Below, piece by piece: positions 8,484 to 17,568 of a DNA stretch of 64,000 nucleotides. The notes below the pieces were generated by a model that was given only the letters and a program-made list of their open reading frames with translations, was not told the DNA's origin and ran no database searches. The first letter of the stretch is position 1, and each line of letters begins with the position of its first letter. Source of the DNA: Lachnospiraceae bacterium (GTDB lineage Bacteria > Bacillota > Clostridia > Lachnospirales > Lachnospiraceae); assembly GCA_017482485.1 (NCBI GenBank), contig JAFUMV010000053.1:1-64000 (forward strand), written 5' to 3'. Made by a program: the position numbers and the translations under genes.

Positions 8484-10172
8484 TCAAACTGACATTTTTT
8501 CATCCAGCTTTTCAACCAGCTTTTCAACCAGTTCTTCAAAATATCCATCCTCAAAAGGAACCTTCAGTCCCACTTCCCTGAGCATATCCCCATAGAATTT
8601 GCTGGCGGAAAGTCTGCACAGATGCAGATAGCTGTCCCATGCCTGCTGATAATTTTCATCCATCCATACCTTATACTGGAAAGCACAGGTCTGCGCCAGT
8701 ACATAATCAATATAGTAGAACGGACGATTGTAAATGTGCTGCTGTCTCTGCCAGTAGCCGCCTTTGCCAAAGAAAGGATCCTCTTCGTAATCCAGATGCG
8801 GCATGTAGACCTTCTCCAGATCTCTCCAGGTCTGCTTTCTCTGTGCAGGAGTCATGTCCGGATTTTCGTACATGATGTGCTGGAATTCATCCACCATAGT
8901 GCCATAAGGAACAAAGCGCACCGCATCTTCAATCTGCATGGATAAAAATTCCTCGTATCTGTCCCCGAAGAAATCCTTCATCCAGGGATCCGTGAAAAAC
9001 TCCATGGACATGGAATGAATTTCAGCGGTTTCCATGGTGATGTCACTGTGCTCGATAATTGGATCCTTGCCGGAAACATAGCCCTGGAAAGCATGTCCGC
9101 ACTCATGCGTGATAACGTCCACGTCCCCGGAGGTTCCGTTGAAGTTGGCAAATACAAAGGGAGAACCATAGTTGTAAAGATAGGTCATATACCCGCCCTG
9201 CTTCTTGGTCTTTCTGCCAAATACATCGAACATCTGATTTTCCATCATGAAGTCAAAAAATTCCTTTGTCTCAGCAGAAAGCTCTCTGTACATCTTCTGT
9301 CCGGTCTTTAAAATTTCTTCCGGGCTGCCAAGCGGCGCCGGATTTCCGTTTAAAAAGTATACGTCATTATCAATATAGGACAGTTTCTCAAGGCCGAGGC
9401 GCTGTCTTCTTCTGTCATGCATTTTCTCGGCAAAGGGAACGAAAACCTCTTTGACCTGTCTGCGGAAGTTCTCCACCTGTTCTTTGCCGTAGCTGTTTCG
9501 GTTCATCCGGTTATAGCCCAGCTGAATGAAGTTGTCGTACCCCATCGCTTTTGCCTGCGCCGTACGGTTTTTCACCAGCTTATCATAAATTTCATCCAGC
9601 TGATCTTCTATGGTGAGGAAATAATCGCTGTATGCCTTCCAGGCCTGTCTGCGCACTTCTCTGTCATTATTTGTCAGATACGGACGCATCAAAGACAGAT
9701 TCAGCACCTGCCCATCAAAGGGAATCTTTGCGGATGCGATCAGATTATTATAGGAAGTACGAAGCGCATTTTCTTCCTGCATCAGACCGATGATGCTTTC
9801 GTCCATGCTCTTTAATTCATTTTCCATCGTAGCGAAAGCCACTTTTCCAATCTTCTCTTCCAGGTATGGGCGATGGGGCGAATGATACAGCGCCAGCTTA
9901 TAACCGTTTAACAAATTCTGCAGCTTTGGATTTATTTCATCATAAAAATGCTGTTCGCCGTTATAAAATTCGTCCGCAGTATCCACATCATGCCGGATAT
10001 GCGCAATGGTCATGGCATCCATCACGTCTTTATAAACCGTATAATATTGCTGATGTATGCTCCAGAGTTCTTCCCCGCTTCCTGCTTCTTTGACCTTTTT
10101 AGTCAAATTTTCAAAATTCTTCAGTGCCTTGTCATAGTCCACCCGTTCATAGGGCATGTCACAAAATTTCAC
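8484..10172 (-). CDS. pepF: M3 family oligoendopeptidase (PepF-like)
   Basis: Cytoplasmic zinc metallopeptidase cleaving short peptides, 562 residues. The HExxH motif is HECGH (356-360), with the third zinc ligand expected in the ITMETAEIHSMSMEFF region (MExAEIHS). A GTG start at 10172 is chosen because GGAGG lies 8 nt upstream; an in-frame ATG five codons later has no such site. It sits directly upstream of the peptide importer on the same strand but with its own terminator, so the two are neighbours in function (peptide uptake and breakdown) rather than one operon. Confidence 0.92.
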   Translation of the reverse strand: MKFCDMPYERVDYDKALKNFENLTKKVKEAGSGEELWSIHQQYYTVYKDVMDAMTIAHIRHDVDTADEFYNGEQHFYDEINPKLQNLLNGYKLALYHSPHRPYLEEKIGKVAFATMENELKSMDESIIGLMQEENALRTSYNNLIASAKIPFDGQVLNLSLMRPYLTNNDREVRRQAWKAYSDYFLTIEDQLDEIYDKLVKNRTAQAKAMGYDNFIQLGYNRMNRNSYGKEQVENFRRQVKEVFVPFAEKMHDRRRQRLGLEKLSYIDNDVYFLNGNPAPLGSPEEILKTGQKMYRELSAETKEFFDFMMENQMFDVFGRKTKKQGGYMTYLYNYGSPFVFANFNGTSGDVDVITHECGHAFQGYVSGKDPIIEHSDITMETAEIHSMSMEFFTDPWMKDFFGDRYEEFLSMQIEDAVRFVPYGTMVDEFQHIMYENPDMTPAQRKQTWRDLEKVYMPHLDYEEDPFFGKGGYWQRQQHIYNRPFYYIDYVLAQTCAFQYKVWMDENYQQAWDSYLHLCRLSASKFYGDMLREVGLKVPFEDGYFEELVEKLVEKLDEKMSV

Positions 10173-10315
10173 TTCTGATATCCTCCGTGTCAGTTTGCGC
10201 CGGCGCAGTCCGACTTCTTTTTATGTCATTCTACGCCAAAGTCGATCTTTGGATGTTTTGTCCAAAGACCGACTTCATTACGCTTTTTTATCAGTATACA
10301 TGATTTTTGTAATTT

Positions 10316-11671
10316 CTACAATTCCCTTTTCTTCATATTTCCGCTCCCTGCATTTTCCTTTTGGAAAATTTCCGGGCTGTCGGAAATATATCCAAGCGCT
10401 TCCTCGATGCGCAGCAGCCTGTTATATTTGGCTACACGATCCATTCGGCAGGGGGCACCTGTTTTGATCTGGCCCGCATTGACCGCTACCGCAATATCCG
10501 CAATGATGGCATCCTCCGTTTCTCCGCTTCGATGAGAAATAACAGTTTTAAATCCGTTTTCCTTCGCCAGCCGGATTGCGGCAAAGGCTTCTGTCAGGGT
10601 GCCGATCTGATTGACCTTTACTAAAATGGCATTTCCTGCATGCAGCTTGATTCCTGCTGACAGTCTTTTTACATTGGTGACAAACAGATCGTCTCCCACC
10701 AGCTGCAGCCTGTCTCCCAGGCGGGCAGTCAGCTTCTGCCATCCATCCCAGTCCTCTTCATCCAGACCGTCTTCCAGTGAAAACAGTGGAAACTCATTTA
10801 CCAGTTCTTCATAATAGGAAATCATGTCATCGGTATTTCGGAAAATCTGCTGTCCCTTCATTTTGCTTTCCCCCGGGAAATAATAGCAGCCGGCCTTTTT
10901 GTCATACAGCTCGCTGGCAGCCGCATCGATGGCAATTTTGATATCCTCTCCGGGCACATAGCCGCTCTTTTTTACCGCTTCCACAATCAGAGCAAGCACC
11001 GCTTTGGCATCCGGCAGGTCGGGGGCAAAGCCGCCCTCATCTCCCACGCCTGTGGACAGGCCCTTTTCTTTGCAGATCCCTTTTAAATTATGGTAGATTT
11101 CCGCACAGATCCGAAGGCCCTCTGCGAAGCTCTCCGCTCTTATCGGAGCGATCATAAACTCCTGCAAATCCACCGTATTATCCGCATGCTTGCCTCCGTT
11201 TAAAATATTCATCATGGGAATCGGCAGCTCCACGGTGTGAATGCCGCCCAGGTACTGATACAGCGGCAGATGCAGGGCTTCTGCCGCCGCCCTTGCAGCT
11301 GCCATGGACACGCCTAGGCAGGCGTTGGCCCCCAGATGCTCCTTATTCTGTGTGCCGTCACAACCCAGAATAATCTCATCAATTTTACGCTGACAGCAAG
11401 CATCCTGTAAAAGCAGCGCTTCCCGCAGCTTTGTGTTCACGTTTTTCACAGCTTTTCGCACGCCCAGCCCAAAATAACGCACTTCTCCATCTCTGAGCTC
11501 CACCGCTTCAAACTGACCGGTGGACGCCCCTGACGGCACACTGGCGCGCCCGCAGACCAGCTCATGCGTGACAGAATTTTCCACAATAACCTCTGCCTCC
11601 AGCGTAGGATTTCCTCTGGAATCCAGAATTTCTCTCGCATGCACTTCTTTAATCGGTAAGGATACGTTCAT
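10316..11671 (-). CDS. eno: enolase
   Basis: Glycolytic enzyme converting 2-phosphoglycerate to phosphoenolpyruvate, about 451 residues. Conserved elements: [14 protein letters not shown] at the N-terminus, [46 protein letters not shown] with the catalytic Lys, and SHRSGETED. The ATG at 11671 was chosen because it gives the usual enolase N-terminus. A GTG 57 nt upstream lies inside a terminator hairpin and is unlikely. The gene is somewhat longer at its C-terminus than typical (Lys/Glu-rich tail after GYISDSP). Phosphoglycerate mutase, the preceding glycolytic step, is 4 kb upstream. Confidence 0.95.
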   Translation of the reverse strand: MNVSLPIKEVHAREILDSRGNPTLEAEVIVENSVTHELVCGRASVPSGASTGQFEAVELRDGEVRYFGLGVRKAVKNVNTKLREALLLQDACCQRKIDEIILGCDGTQNKEHLGANACLGVSMAAARAAAEALHLPLYQYLGGIHTVELPIPMMNILNGGKHADNTVDLQEFMIAPIRAESFAEGLRICAEIYHNLKGICKEKGLSTGVGDEGGFAPDLPDAKAVLALIVEAVKKSGYVPGEDIKIAIDAAASELYDKKAGCYYFPGESKMKGQQIFRNTDDMISYYEELVNEFPLFSLEDGLDEEDWDGWQKLTARLGDRLQLVGDDLFVTNVKRLSAGIKLHAGNAILVKVNQIGTLTEAFAAIRLAKENGFKTVISHRSGETEDAIIADIAVAVNAGQIKTGAPCRMDRVAKYNRLLRIEEALGYISDSPEIFQKENAGSGNMKKREL

Positions 11672-11710
11672 AACAGCTTTCCCCGCTTTCCTGATATTAA
11701 AAATAGTTTC

Positions 11711-11742
11711 AAAAAGGCGGTCCGGCACAAAGCCTGACCGCC
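11711..11742 (-). terminator. terminator between the ABC-2 operon and eno
   Basis: GGCGGTC (11716-11722) pairs with GACCGCC (11736-11742), with an inner GGC/GCC pair, and on the minus strand is followed by TTTTT. It ends only ~40 nt before the enolase start. An AT-rich TATAAT-like element lies upstream at ~11770-11780, so it could also work as an attenuator in the eno leader. Confidence 0.65.
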
Positions 11743-11863
11743 TCCGTTGTCATTAATATATCCGGATATTTCCTATTATATACATGCGTGTTTCTCATTT
11801 CTCAGCGTCGGTGCACAGATGTCAATGTGCCGATGCTATCTTTATCCAAAAACATTGGATTTT

Positions 11864-14101
11864 CTATCTCACCGCAGCCTCTTTGATTTTTTCCGAAACA
11901 AAATCCGGTGTTTTATTTTCCAGGAAAAATACTCCATAGACCATGTAACGTTTTTTATTGGCAGAAGAACTCATCGTAAGAATCACATCAAACCGTTCAT
12001 CCCTCCTCACATCATGATACTCCTCTCCGGCCACATCCCGCAGCTCTTCCGGATAGATTGCTGCGAGCAATTGTCTGATTTCATCCGGCTTTTCAAAAGA
12101 TACCGATATTCTCTGTTCTTCGATTTCCCCTTTTTCAAAAAGCGAATCCTCAGACCGGTTATCATCATAATGATAATATGTCACCGTGATGTCTTTCACA
12201 TCTTCCGCCGATAAAAATTCTTCATAAGAGTTCACGGCAATATCATTTTGACTCAAAAGGTCAATCGTGTTTTCATAATTTTGATAAACGGGATAGCTCC
12301 ACTGATAGCTGCCACTGTCCATGGGAAGTGAAAACCGCAGCAGGCCGCAGGGCAGATCGTTTACAATCGCGGAATAGTCATACCCTGCAAAATCTGCCTT
12401 ATAAGTCTCCAGAAGCTGCTTTTTATCCAGTGTATAGAACTGATTCTGTTTTCCGTCATAATACTGAATCCGCATCCGGTCAAGCGCATCCTCAAATTCC
12501 TTGAGATAAATCTGATAACGGTTTTTCTGATAAGCTTCATCCGTCATGATTGTATCCAGTTCGTTGGCAGTCATTGTTCCATTGACATAAAATCTGCGAT
12601 ACACTTCTCTGCCGTTTTTGAGCTGATAGCGAACGATCATCCAATGACTGTCGCCGTTTGCATCTTCCCGATAAACCGTGGATTTGAGCACATCTTCCGG
12701 AATCTGATCGTCATATTCTTCCTTCACTACCAGGGATTCCTGCCAGGTTCTCACCATCGTCAGCACCGCTTCGATGGTATCCGGATCCCCGGAGTTCATA
12801 TTTTCAAGCAGGCTGTCTGTAATACCGGAGTAGCGTCCTGCTTCAAAAGGCACCCGGTATCTGCCGAATCGATTATAGTCGGACTCCAGAGTCACGGAAA
12901 CCGTATCGATCTGTTCTGCATCCGGCAGATAATAATCATAGCCGATGAGATCAAATTTGAAAACGCACAGGACTGCAATCGAGACCGCCATACTCACAAA
13001 CATCAGTGCTTTCTTCTGCAAAATTGCCCGAAGATCTCTCTCATAAATCATCCGGATGATCGCATGTCCGATTAATGCTGCCACAACAGTACCCGCGAAT
13101 AAAAATGTATCCATGTCCGAAGCCAGTCTGCCGGTCATAACGCCCGCCGCAATTGCAAAGGGAACCAGCAGGAAAAACTCCAGCACGGGCTTTAACCACC
13201 CAAAAGCGATGGCCTGGGTATAGCTTTCCGTTTTTCTTTTCCGAAACAGCACATAGGCCAGAATACCGCCGGCTACAGCCACAAAGCCAAGCATACAAAC
13301 TTCCATTGTCATGGTGTCGGCCAGGCTCAAATCCGTCACAAGCTTTCCTTTTTCATACCAGATGTCCGAACACAGATTCAGATGTCCCACGAAAGGACTC
13401 AGCCATCCACTTTGAAGCATGCGCTGCTCATCCGCATTGCAAAAACTTTCAAAGAAAGTGCTCTTTAAGCCGACAAACAGGTATTTGACCGCCGCCTCAT
13501 AAAACAGCAGCACACCGCATCCAAGCAAAGCCGTCATCACGTTTCCGCACAGCATCACAGCCACCAGTGCTACATGATACATGGCAGCAAAGGCCAGCAT
13601 GTTCACGAAAAAAGCCAGAAGGGACTGAACCAGTATCGTCGCCGTCATTACATGAAAGGCAATACCCACGAACCATGTCAGAATCAGACATATCAGATAG
13701 GATGCACCAAAAACAAGAATTCCATTGATCCAGATCAGTACAAAACGTTTTGCAGAAGATACGGGCACACTCATATACAGATCCATTTTTCTTCTGCTGT
13801 ATAAAAAAGAAAATCCCTGTACTGCCAGAAGAATGGCCAGAAATCCTGCCAGGAAGGGCATCCAATTCGAAAAACCAACCTGCCAGGCCAGACCGGAAGC
13901 CATTTCTTCCATCAACCTTATGTTCTCTTCCTGTGTCAGCTTATTCGCTGCATCGCTTAATACACTTGCCGTATTATTCAGCGCAATCATGGCAGAAATG
14001 GGCATCGCAAACAGCAGGCTGATGAAACACAGCACAAATGTCCAGTTTCTGCGCTTCACATTTTCTTTCCACTTAACCCAGTATGAGATTTTTGACGTCA
14101 T
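11864..14101 (-). CDS. ABC-2 type transporter permease
   Basis: Large membrane protein of 745 residues. TM helices lie in the first ~340 residues (e.g. WTFVLCFISLLFAMPISAMI at ~20-40), another at ~345-385, and a long extracytoplasmic domain from ~390 to the end is rich in Asp, Tyr and Ser. The start has GGAGGTGA 9 nt upstream and overlaps the ATPase gene by 29 nt, so the two are coupled. Substrate unknown. By its GntR(YtrA)-ATPase-permease arrangement it resembles cell-envelope stress or antibiotic-export loci, which is inference. Confidence 0.82.
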   Translation of the reverse strand: MTSKISYWVKWKENVKRRNWTFVLCFISLLFAMPISAMIALNNTASVLSDAANKLTQEENIRLMEEMASGLAWQVGFSNWMPFLAGFLAILLAVQGFSFLYSRRKMDLYMSVPVSSAKRFVLIWINGILVFGASYLICLILTWFVGIAFHVMTATILVQSLLAFFVNMLAFAAMYHVALVAVMLCGNVMTALLGCGVLLFYEAAVKYLFVGLKSTFFESFCNADEQRMLQSGWLSPFVGHLNLCSDIWYEKGKLVTDLSLADTMTMEVCMLGFVAVAGGILAYVLFRKRKTESYTQAIAFGWLKPVLEFFLLVPFAIAAGVMTGRLASDMDTFLFAGTVVAALIGHAIIRMIYERDLRAILQKKALMFVSMAVSIAVLCVFKFDLIGYDYYLPDAEQIDTVSVTLESDYNRFGRYRVPFEAGRYSGITDSLLENMNSGDPDTIEAVLTMVRTWQESLVVKEEYDDQIPEDVLKSTVYREDANGDSHWMIVRYQLKNGREVYRRFYVNGTMTANELDTIMTDEAYQKNRYQIYLKEFEDALDRMRIQYYDGKQNQFYTLDKKQLLETYKADFAGYDYSAIVNDLPCGLLRFSLPMDSGSYQWSYPVYQNYENTIDLLSQNDIAVNSYEEFLSAEDVKDITVTYYHYDDNRSEDSLFEKGEIEEQRISVSFEKPDEIRQLLAAIYPEELRDVAGEEYHDVRRDERFDVILTMSSSANKKRYMVYGVFFLENKTPDFVSEKIKEAAVR

Positions 14102-14978
14102 ATCCAGTCACCTCCGTTTCGCTGATAAAGATTTCTTCCAGGGACAGGGGCAGCACCTCATAAAACAGGGTGTTGGCCGCCGCAAAAGCGGCGATGGTCT
14201 CTTCCCGCGTTCCTCTGACTGTCAAAGTCAACAGAGATCCTCTTCTGTCACTCTTTACAAGATTCATCTGATTTAAAATGCGCTTTTCTTCTTCCGGATC
14301 TGTAAAAACGCACTGTACCTTCTGAATGTTGCATTTCATCTCTTCCAGATCTTTTGATAATAACACACCGCCCTCATGCAAAAGTCCCACATGATCGCAG
14401 ATATCCTCCAGTTCCCGCAGATTATGAGAGGCAATGATGGGCGTAAAATCCCGCTCTTCCATTTCTCTTGCAAAAATACTCTTCACACCCTGACGCATCA
14501 CCGGGTCCAGACCGTCAAAGGTTTCATCGCAAAACAGATATTTCGTTTTGGCAGAAAGTCCGATGATGATGGCCAGCTGCTTTTTCATCCCCTTGGAAAA
14601 TGTGTTGATCTTACGCCTTCCATCCAGACCGAACCGGGTCAGGTACAGATAAAACTGCTCCCGATCAAAGCCTCTGTATACGCTGCTGTAATACTTTTCC
14701 ATATCCCTTGGTGCTGCGTTGGTGAAAAAGTATGGCTCATCCGCTATAAAAAACAGCCTGGCCTTGGCATGCATATTATCATAGACCTGCATATTGTCCA
14801 CAATCACCATACCCTCATCCGGCTTTAACACCCCTGCCATCATTCGAAGCACCGTGCTCTTGCCTGCACCGTTGGTGCCGATCAGGCCGAATACGGATCC
14901 TTCTTTTATCGTCACGCTGACACGATCTACCGCTTTGATGCCTTGAAATGATTTTGTCAGATCTCTACATTCAATCAT
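14073..14978 (-). CDS. ABC transporter ATP-binding protein (YtrB-like)
   Basis: ATPase of the ABC-2 transporter, about 301 residues, beginning MIECRDLTKSFQGIKAV. Walker A is GTNGAGKST; the signature is an atypical FSKGMKKQL; Walker B is YLFCDETFDGLD; the switch His is in IIASHNLREL. The ATG at 14978 was chosen because AAAGGAGG lies 9 nt upstream; it overlaps the 3' end of the regulator gene by 8 nt. The signature FSKGMKKQ is usual for this export subfamily. Confidence 0.9.
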   Translation of the reverse strand: MIECRDLTKSFQGIKAVDRVSVTIKEGSVFGLIGTNGAGKSTVLRMMAGVLKPDEGMVIVDNMQVYDNMHAKARLFFIADEPYFFTNAAPRDMEKYYSSVYRGFDREQFYLYLTRFGLDGRRKINTFSKGMKKQLAIIIGLSAKTKYLFCDETFDGLDPVMRQGVKSIFAREMEERDFTPIIASHNLRELEDICDHVGLLHEGGVLLSKDLEEMKCNIQKVQCVFTDPEEEKRILNQMNLVKSDRRGSLLTLTVRGTREETIAAFAAANTLFYEVLPLSLEEIFISETEVTGYDVKNLILG

Positions 14979-15342
14979 GCTGCTCTTCCTCCTTTTGTAA
15001 AACTCTTGCGGCCAGCTGCTCTTTAGTGATTCCAAACTCTTCCGCTTCTTTCACCAGGTCATCCAGCTTCTCCATGATCTCCTGTCTGCGCACCTGACGC
15101 AGGCTGTCATCATAGGCCACGAAGTTGCCTCTGCCCTTGACCGAATAAATGAATCCGGTACGTTCCAGCTCGCTGTAAGCCCGCTGAATGGTATTTGGGT
15201 TAATGGAAAGATCCACCGCCAGACTTCTGACAGAAGGCATTCTGCTGTTTGGCTCCAGCACCCCTTTTAAAATCAATGTCTGGAACTTGTCCACGATCTG
15301 CTCATATAACGGCCGTGTATCCCGGTAATCCAGAATGATCAT
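14971..15342 (-). CDS. GntR family repressor, YtrA subfamily
   Basis: DNA-binding regulator of 123 residues, starting MIILDYRDTRPLYEQIVDKF. The winged helix lies at ~10-75 (PSVRSLAVDLSINPNTIQRA is the recognition helix region), followed by a short C-terminal helical part typical of the YtrA group, which lacks a large effector domain. The ATG at 15342 has AAGGAG 9 nt upstream. It is first in an operon with the ABC ATPase and permease, and very likely represses it through the palindrome at 15445-15475. Confidence 0.9.
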   Translation of the reverse strand: MIILDYRDTRPLYEQIVDKFQTLILKGVLEPNSRMPSVRSLAVDLSINPNTIQRAYSELERTGFIYSVKGRGNFVAYDDSLRQVRRQEIMEKLDDLVKEAEEFGITKEQLAARVLQKEEEQHD

Positions 15343-15444
15343 ATGACTTTTGCTCCTTTCTGCGGCGGTTCCCCTCTTTACTCCAAAGGTCCATAACCAA
15401 ATCCCGCTGAATTTCCTCATTGCATCATATAATATATTTTTGTA

Positions 15445-15502
15445 TTAAGTGTATTATTTGTATTAATACACTTAATTTATAATATTTTCTGCCGGCTGTC
15501 AA
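15445..15502 (-). promoter_or_regulatory. promoter and GntR operator of the ABC-2 operon
   Basis: A perfect 12-bp inverted repeat, TTAAGTGTATTA (15445-15456) and TAATACACTTAA (15464-15475), has a 7-nt spacer. A -35 TTGACA (15497-15502) stands 17 nt from a weak -10 TAAATT (15474-15479) that touches the palindrome, so a bound repressor would block the start. Between 15503 and 15742 only a small hairpin (GCTGTCA/TGACAGC, 15495-15520) and low-complexity sequence were seen. Confidence 0.72.
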
Positions 15503-15742
15503 CTACTTTCTTCTGACAGCATTGCTTTTCATACTGCCCAGGAATAGAATTTCGCCCCTTAGTGCGACAAAGGTATTACCTGCAGAATAAAAAAATGCGG
15601 CTCACAGCGCCGATAAGGCACCATGAACCGCTTTGCTTACATGATAGGGCAGGCGCCAGAGCGCACCGCCTCTTCACATTTATTTCTTTCCTTCACAGAC
15701 TTCATTCGCTAATGAAAGAATTTAATTTTTCAATTACCAGAC

Positions 15743-17287
15743 TTATTTCTTAATTAACAGAGATTTTCCGGTCATCTCAACAGGCTGTTCTTTTCCCATG
15801 ATCTCGATCAGAGTAGGAACGATATCTGCCAGACAACCGCCTTCGCGCAGTGCATAACCGTCTTCGTAGTTCACCAGAATGAAGGGAACAGGATTTGTGG
15901 TATGTGCGGTGAAAGGAGCGCCTGTCTCGTAGTCCACCAGCTGTTCCGCATTACCGTGGTCAGCGCAGATGAACATCACGCCGCCTACTTCTTTCACTGC
16001 TGCTACTGCCTTGCCGACACATTCATCAACGGCTTCCACAGCCTTGATTGCTGCATCTTCCACACCGGTATGTCCTACCATATCAGGGTTTGCAAAGTTG
16101 ATGATGATCACATCATATTTATCGGATTTGATCGCGCCCACCAGTTTATCGCAAACTTCATAAGCGCTCATCTGAGGCTTTAAGTCATAAGTTGCAACAT
16201 CCTTGGGAGAGTTCACCAGGATACGGTCTTCCCCTTCGTTGGGCTCTTCTACGCCGCCGTTGAAGAAGAAGGTTACATGAGCATACTTCTCGGTTTCCGC
16301 AATACGAGCCTGCTTTAAGTGGTTTGCTGCCAGCCATTCCCCAAAGGTATTGGTCACGGAAATCTTGTGGAATGCCACTTTCTTGTTGGGGATGGTGGGA
16401 TCATAGTCGGAGAAGCATACATAGGTCAGATCCAGTCTCTTCTCTCTTTCAAATCCCTTAAAATCATCATCACAGAATGCACGGGTGATCTCTCTTGCGC
16501 GGTCAGGACGGAAGTTGAAGAAAATTACGGAATCGCCGTCCTTGATGGTAGCAACAGGTGCGCCGTTTTCCACAACAACGGTGGGTTTTACAAATTCATC
16601 TGTCTCCTGTCTGTCATAGGATGCCTGAATGCCTGCAGGGCCGCTTTCCGCGGTGAGGCCTTCGCCCTTTGTCAGCGCATTGTATGCATATTCTACTCTG
16701 TCGTAGTTGTTATCTCTGTCCATCGCGTAGTAACGGCCCATAACAGAAGCAACTTTACCAACGCCGATTTCCTGCATCTTCGCTTCCAGCTCTTCTACGT
16801 AGCCCTTGCCGGATGCAGGAGGTGTGTCACGGCCGTCCAGGAAGCAGTGCGCATAAACCTTCTCCAGACCGTTTCTCTTAGCCAGTTCCAAAATGCCGTA
16901 AATATGAGTGTTGTGGCTGTGCACACCGCCGTCGGATACCAGACCGAACATATGCAGTGCGGAATTGTTCTTCTTGCAGTTGTTCACCGCATCCAGCAGT
17001 GCAGGGTTTTCAAAGAAGGTTCCGTCCTGAATCTCTTTGGTGATTCTGGTCAGTTCCTGATATACGATGCGGCCTGCGCCCATATTCAGATGTCCTACTT
17101 CAGAATTACCCATCTGGCCTTCGGGAAGACCAACTGCCATACCGCTGGCATTACCTTTTACAAAAGGGCAGGTGCTCATCAGCTCGTCCATTACGGGAGT
17201 CTTTGCTTCTGCCACTGCATTATGATCTGCTTTTTCATTGAGGCCGTAGCCGTCAAGGATCATTAAAACAACGGGTTTCTTGCTCAT
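15743..17287 (-). CDS. gpmI: 2,3-bisphosphoglycerate-independent phosphoglycerate mutase
   Basis: Interconverts 3- and 2-phosphoglycerate using two Mn ions, 514 residues. Seen: metal-binding LMILDGYG at the start, NSEVGHLNMGAGR with the catalytic Ser, SDGGVHSHNTH, FLDGRDTPP, FFNFRPDRAREI, NFANPDMVGHTG, CADHGNAEQ and AHTTNPVPFI. The ATG at 17287 has AGGAGA 8 nt upstream. It is monocistronic with a consensus promoter and a ~100-nt leader. Confidence 0.97.
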   Translation of the reverse strand: MSKKPVVLMILDGYGLNEKADHNAVAEAKTPVMDELMSTCPFVKGNASGMAVGLPEGQMGNSEVGHLNMGAGRIVYQELTRITKEIQDGTFFENPALLDAVNNCKKNNSALHMFGLVSDGGVHSHNTHIYGILELAKRNGLEKVYAHCFLDGRDTPPASGKGYVEELEAKMQEIGVGKVASVMGRYYAMDRDNNYDRVEYAYNALTKGEGLTAESGPAGIQASYDRQETDEFVKPTVVVENGAPVATIKDGDSVIFFNFRPDRAREITRAFCDDDFKGFEREKRLDLTYVCFSDYDPTIPNKKVAFHKISVTNTFGEWLAANHLKQARIAETEKYAHVTFFFNGGVEEPNEGEDRILVNSPKDVATYDLKPQMSAYEVCDKLVGAIKSDKYDVIIINFANPDMVGHTGVEDAAIKAVEAVDECVGKAVAAVKEVGGVMFICADHGNAEQLVDYETGAPFTAHTTNPVPFILVNYEDGYALREGGCLADIVPTLIEIMGKEQPVEMTGKSLLIKK

Positions 17288-17342
17288 AATCCATTCTCCT
17301 GTTCTCATAAACTATAATCAAATATGATCTGTTTCTCTCTAC

Positions 17343-17377
17343 AAGCCGGTTTGTGCTCAAAATCTCCAACCCGGCTT
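17343..17377 (-). other. hairpin in the gpmI mRNA leader
   Basis: AAGCCGG (17343-17349) pairs with CCGGCTT (17371-17377) across a 21-nt loop. It lies between the gpmI promoter and its ribosome binding site, so it is transcribed. No U-tract follows on the minus strand; an mRNA-stability or regulatory role is possible. Confidence 0.45.
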
Positions 17378-17389
17378 TTAACCGTAACA

Positions 17390-17418
17390 ATTATACACAA
17401 TTTCCATTCTCCATGCAA
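17390..17418 (-). promoter_or_regulatory. gpmI: gpmI promoter
   Basis: -35 TTGCAT (17413-17418) and -10 TATAAT (17390-17395) with exactly 17 nt between. Predicted start near 17383. Confidence 0.8.
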
Positions 17419-17446
17419 GTGCTAAGACACGTTCCTTAATTTTTTA

Positions 17447-17474
17447 TTGCTTTTTTGTGGAAAAATGTTACAAT
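17447..17474 (+). promoter_or_regulatory. promoter of the cation efflux gene
   Basis: TTGCTT (17447-17452), 16 nt, TACAAT (17469-17474) on the plus strand, divergent from and close to the gpmI promoter. Confidence 0.5.
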
Positions 17475-17568
17475 CATTAGAAACCATATGGGCAGAACGC
17501 AATTTTGAAAGGAAAAATGCAGCTGCTCAATATGGGAATCAATCTGTTTTGGAGGCGATTCTTTTACT

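Noticed and set aside
15562..15753. 63-codon plus-strand frame between the GntR and gpmI genes
   Set aside because: No binding site or promoter, composition not protein-like, and it overlaps the gpmI end.
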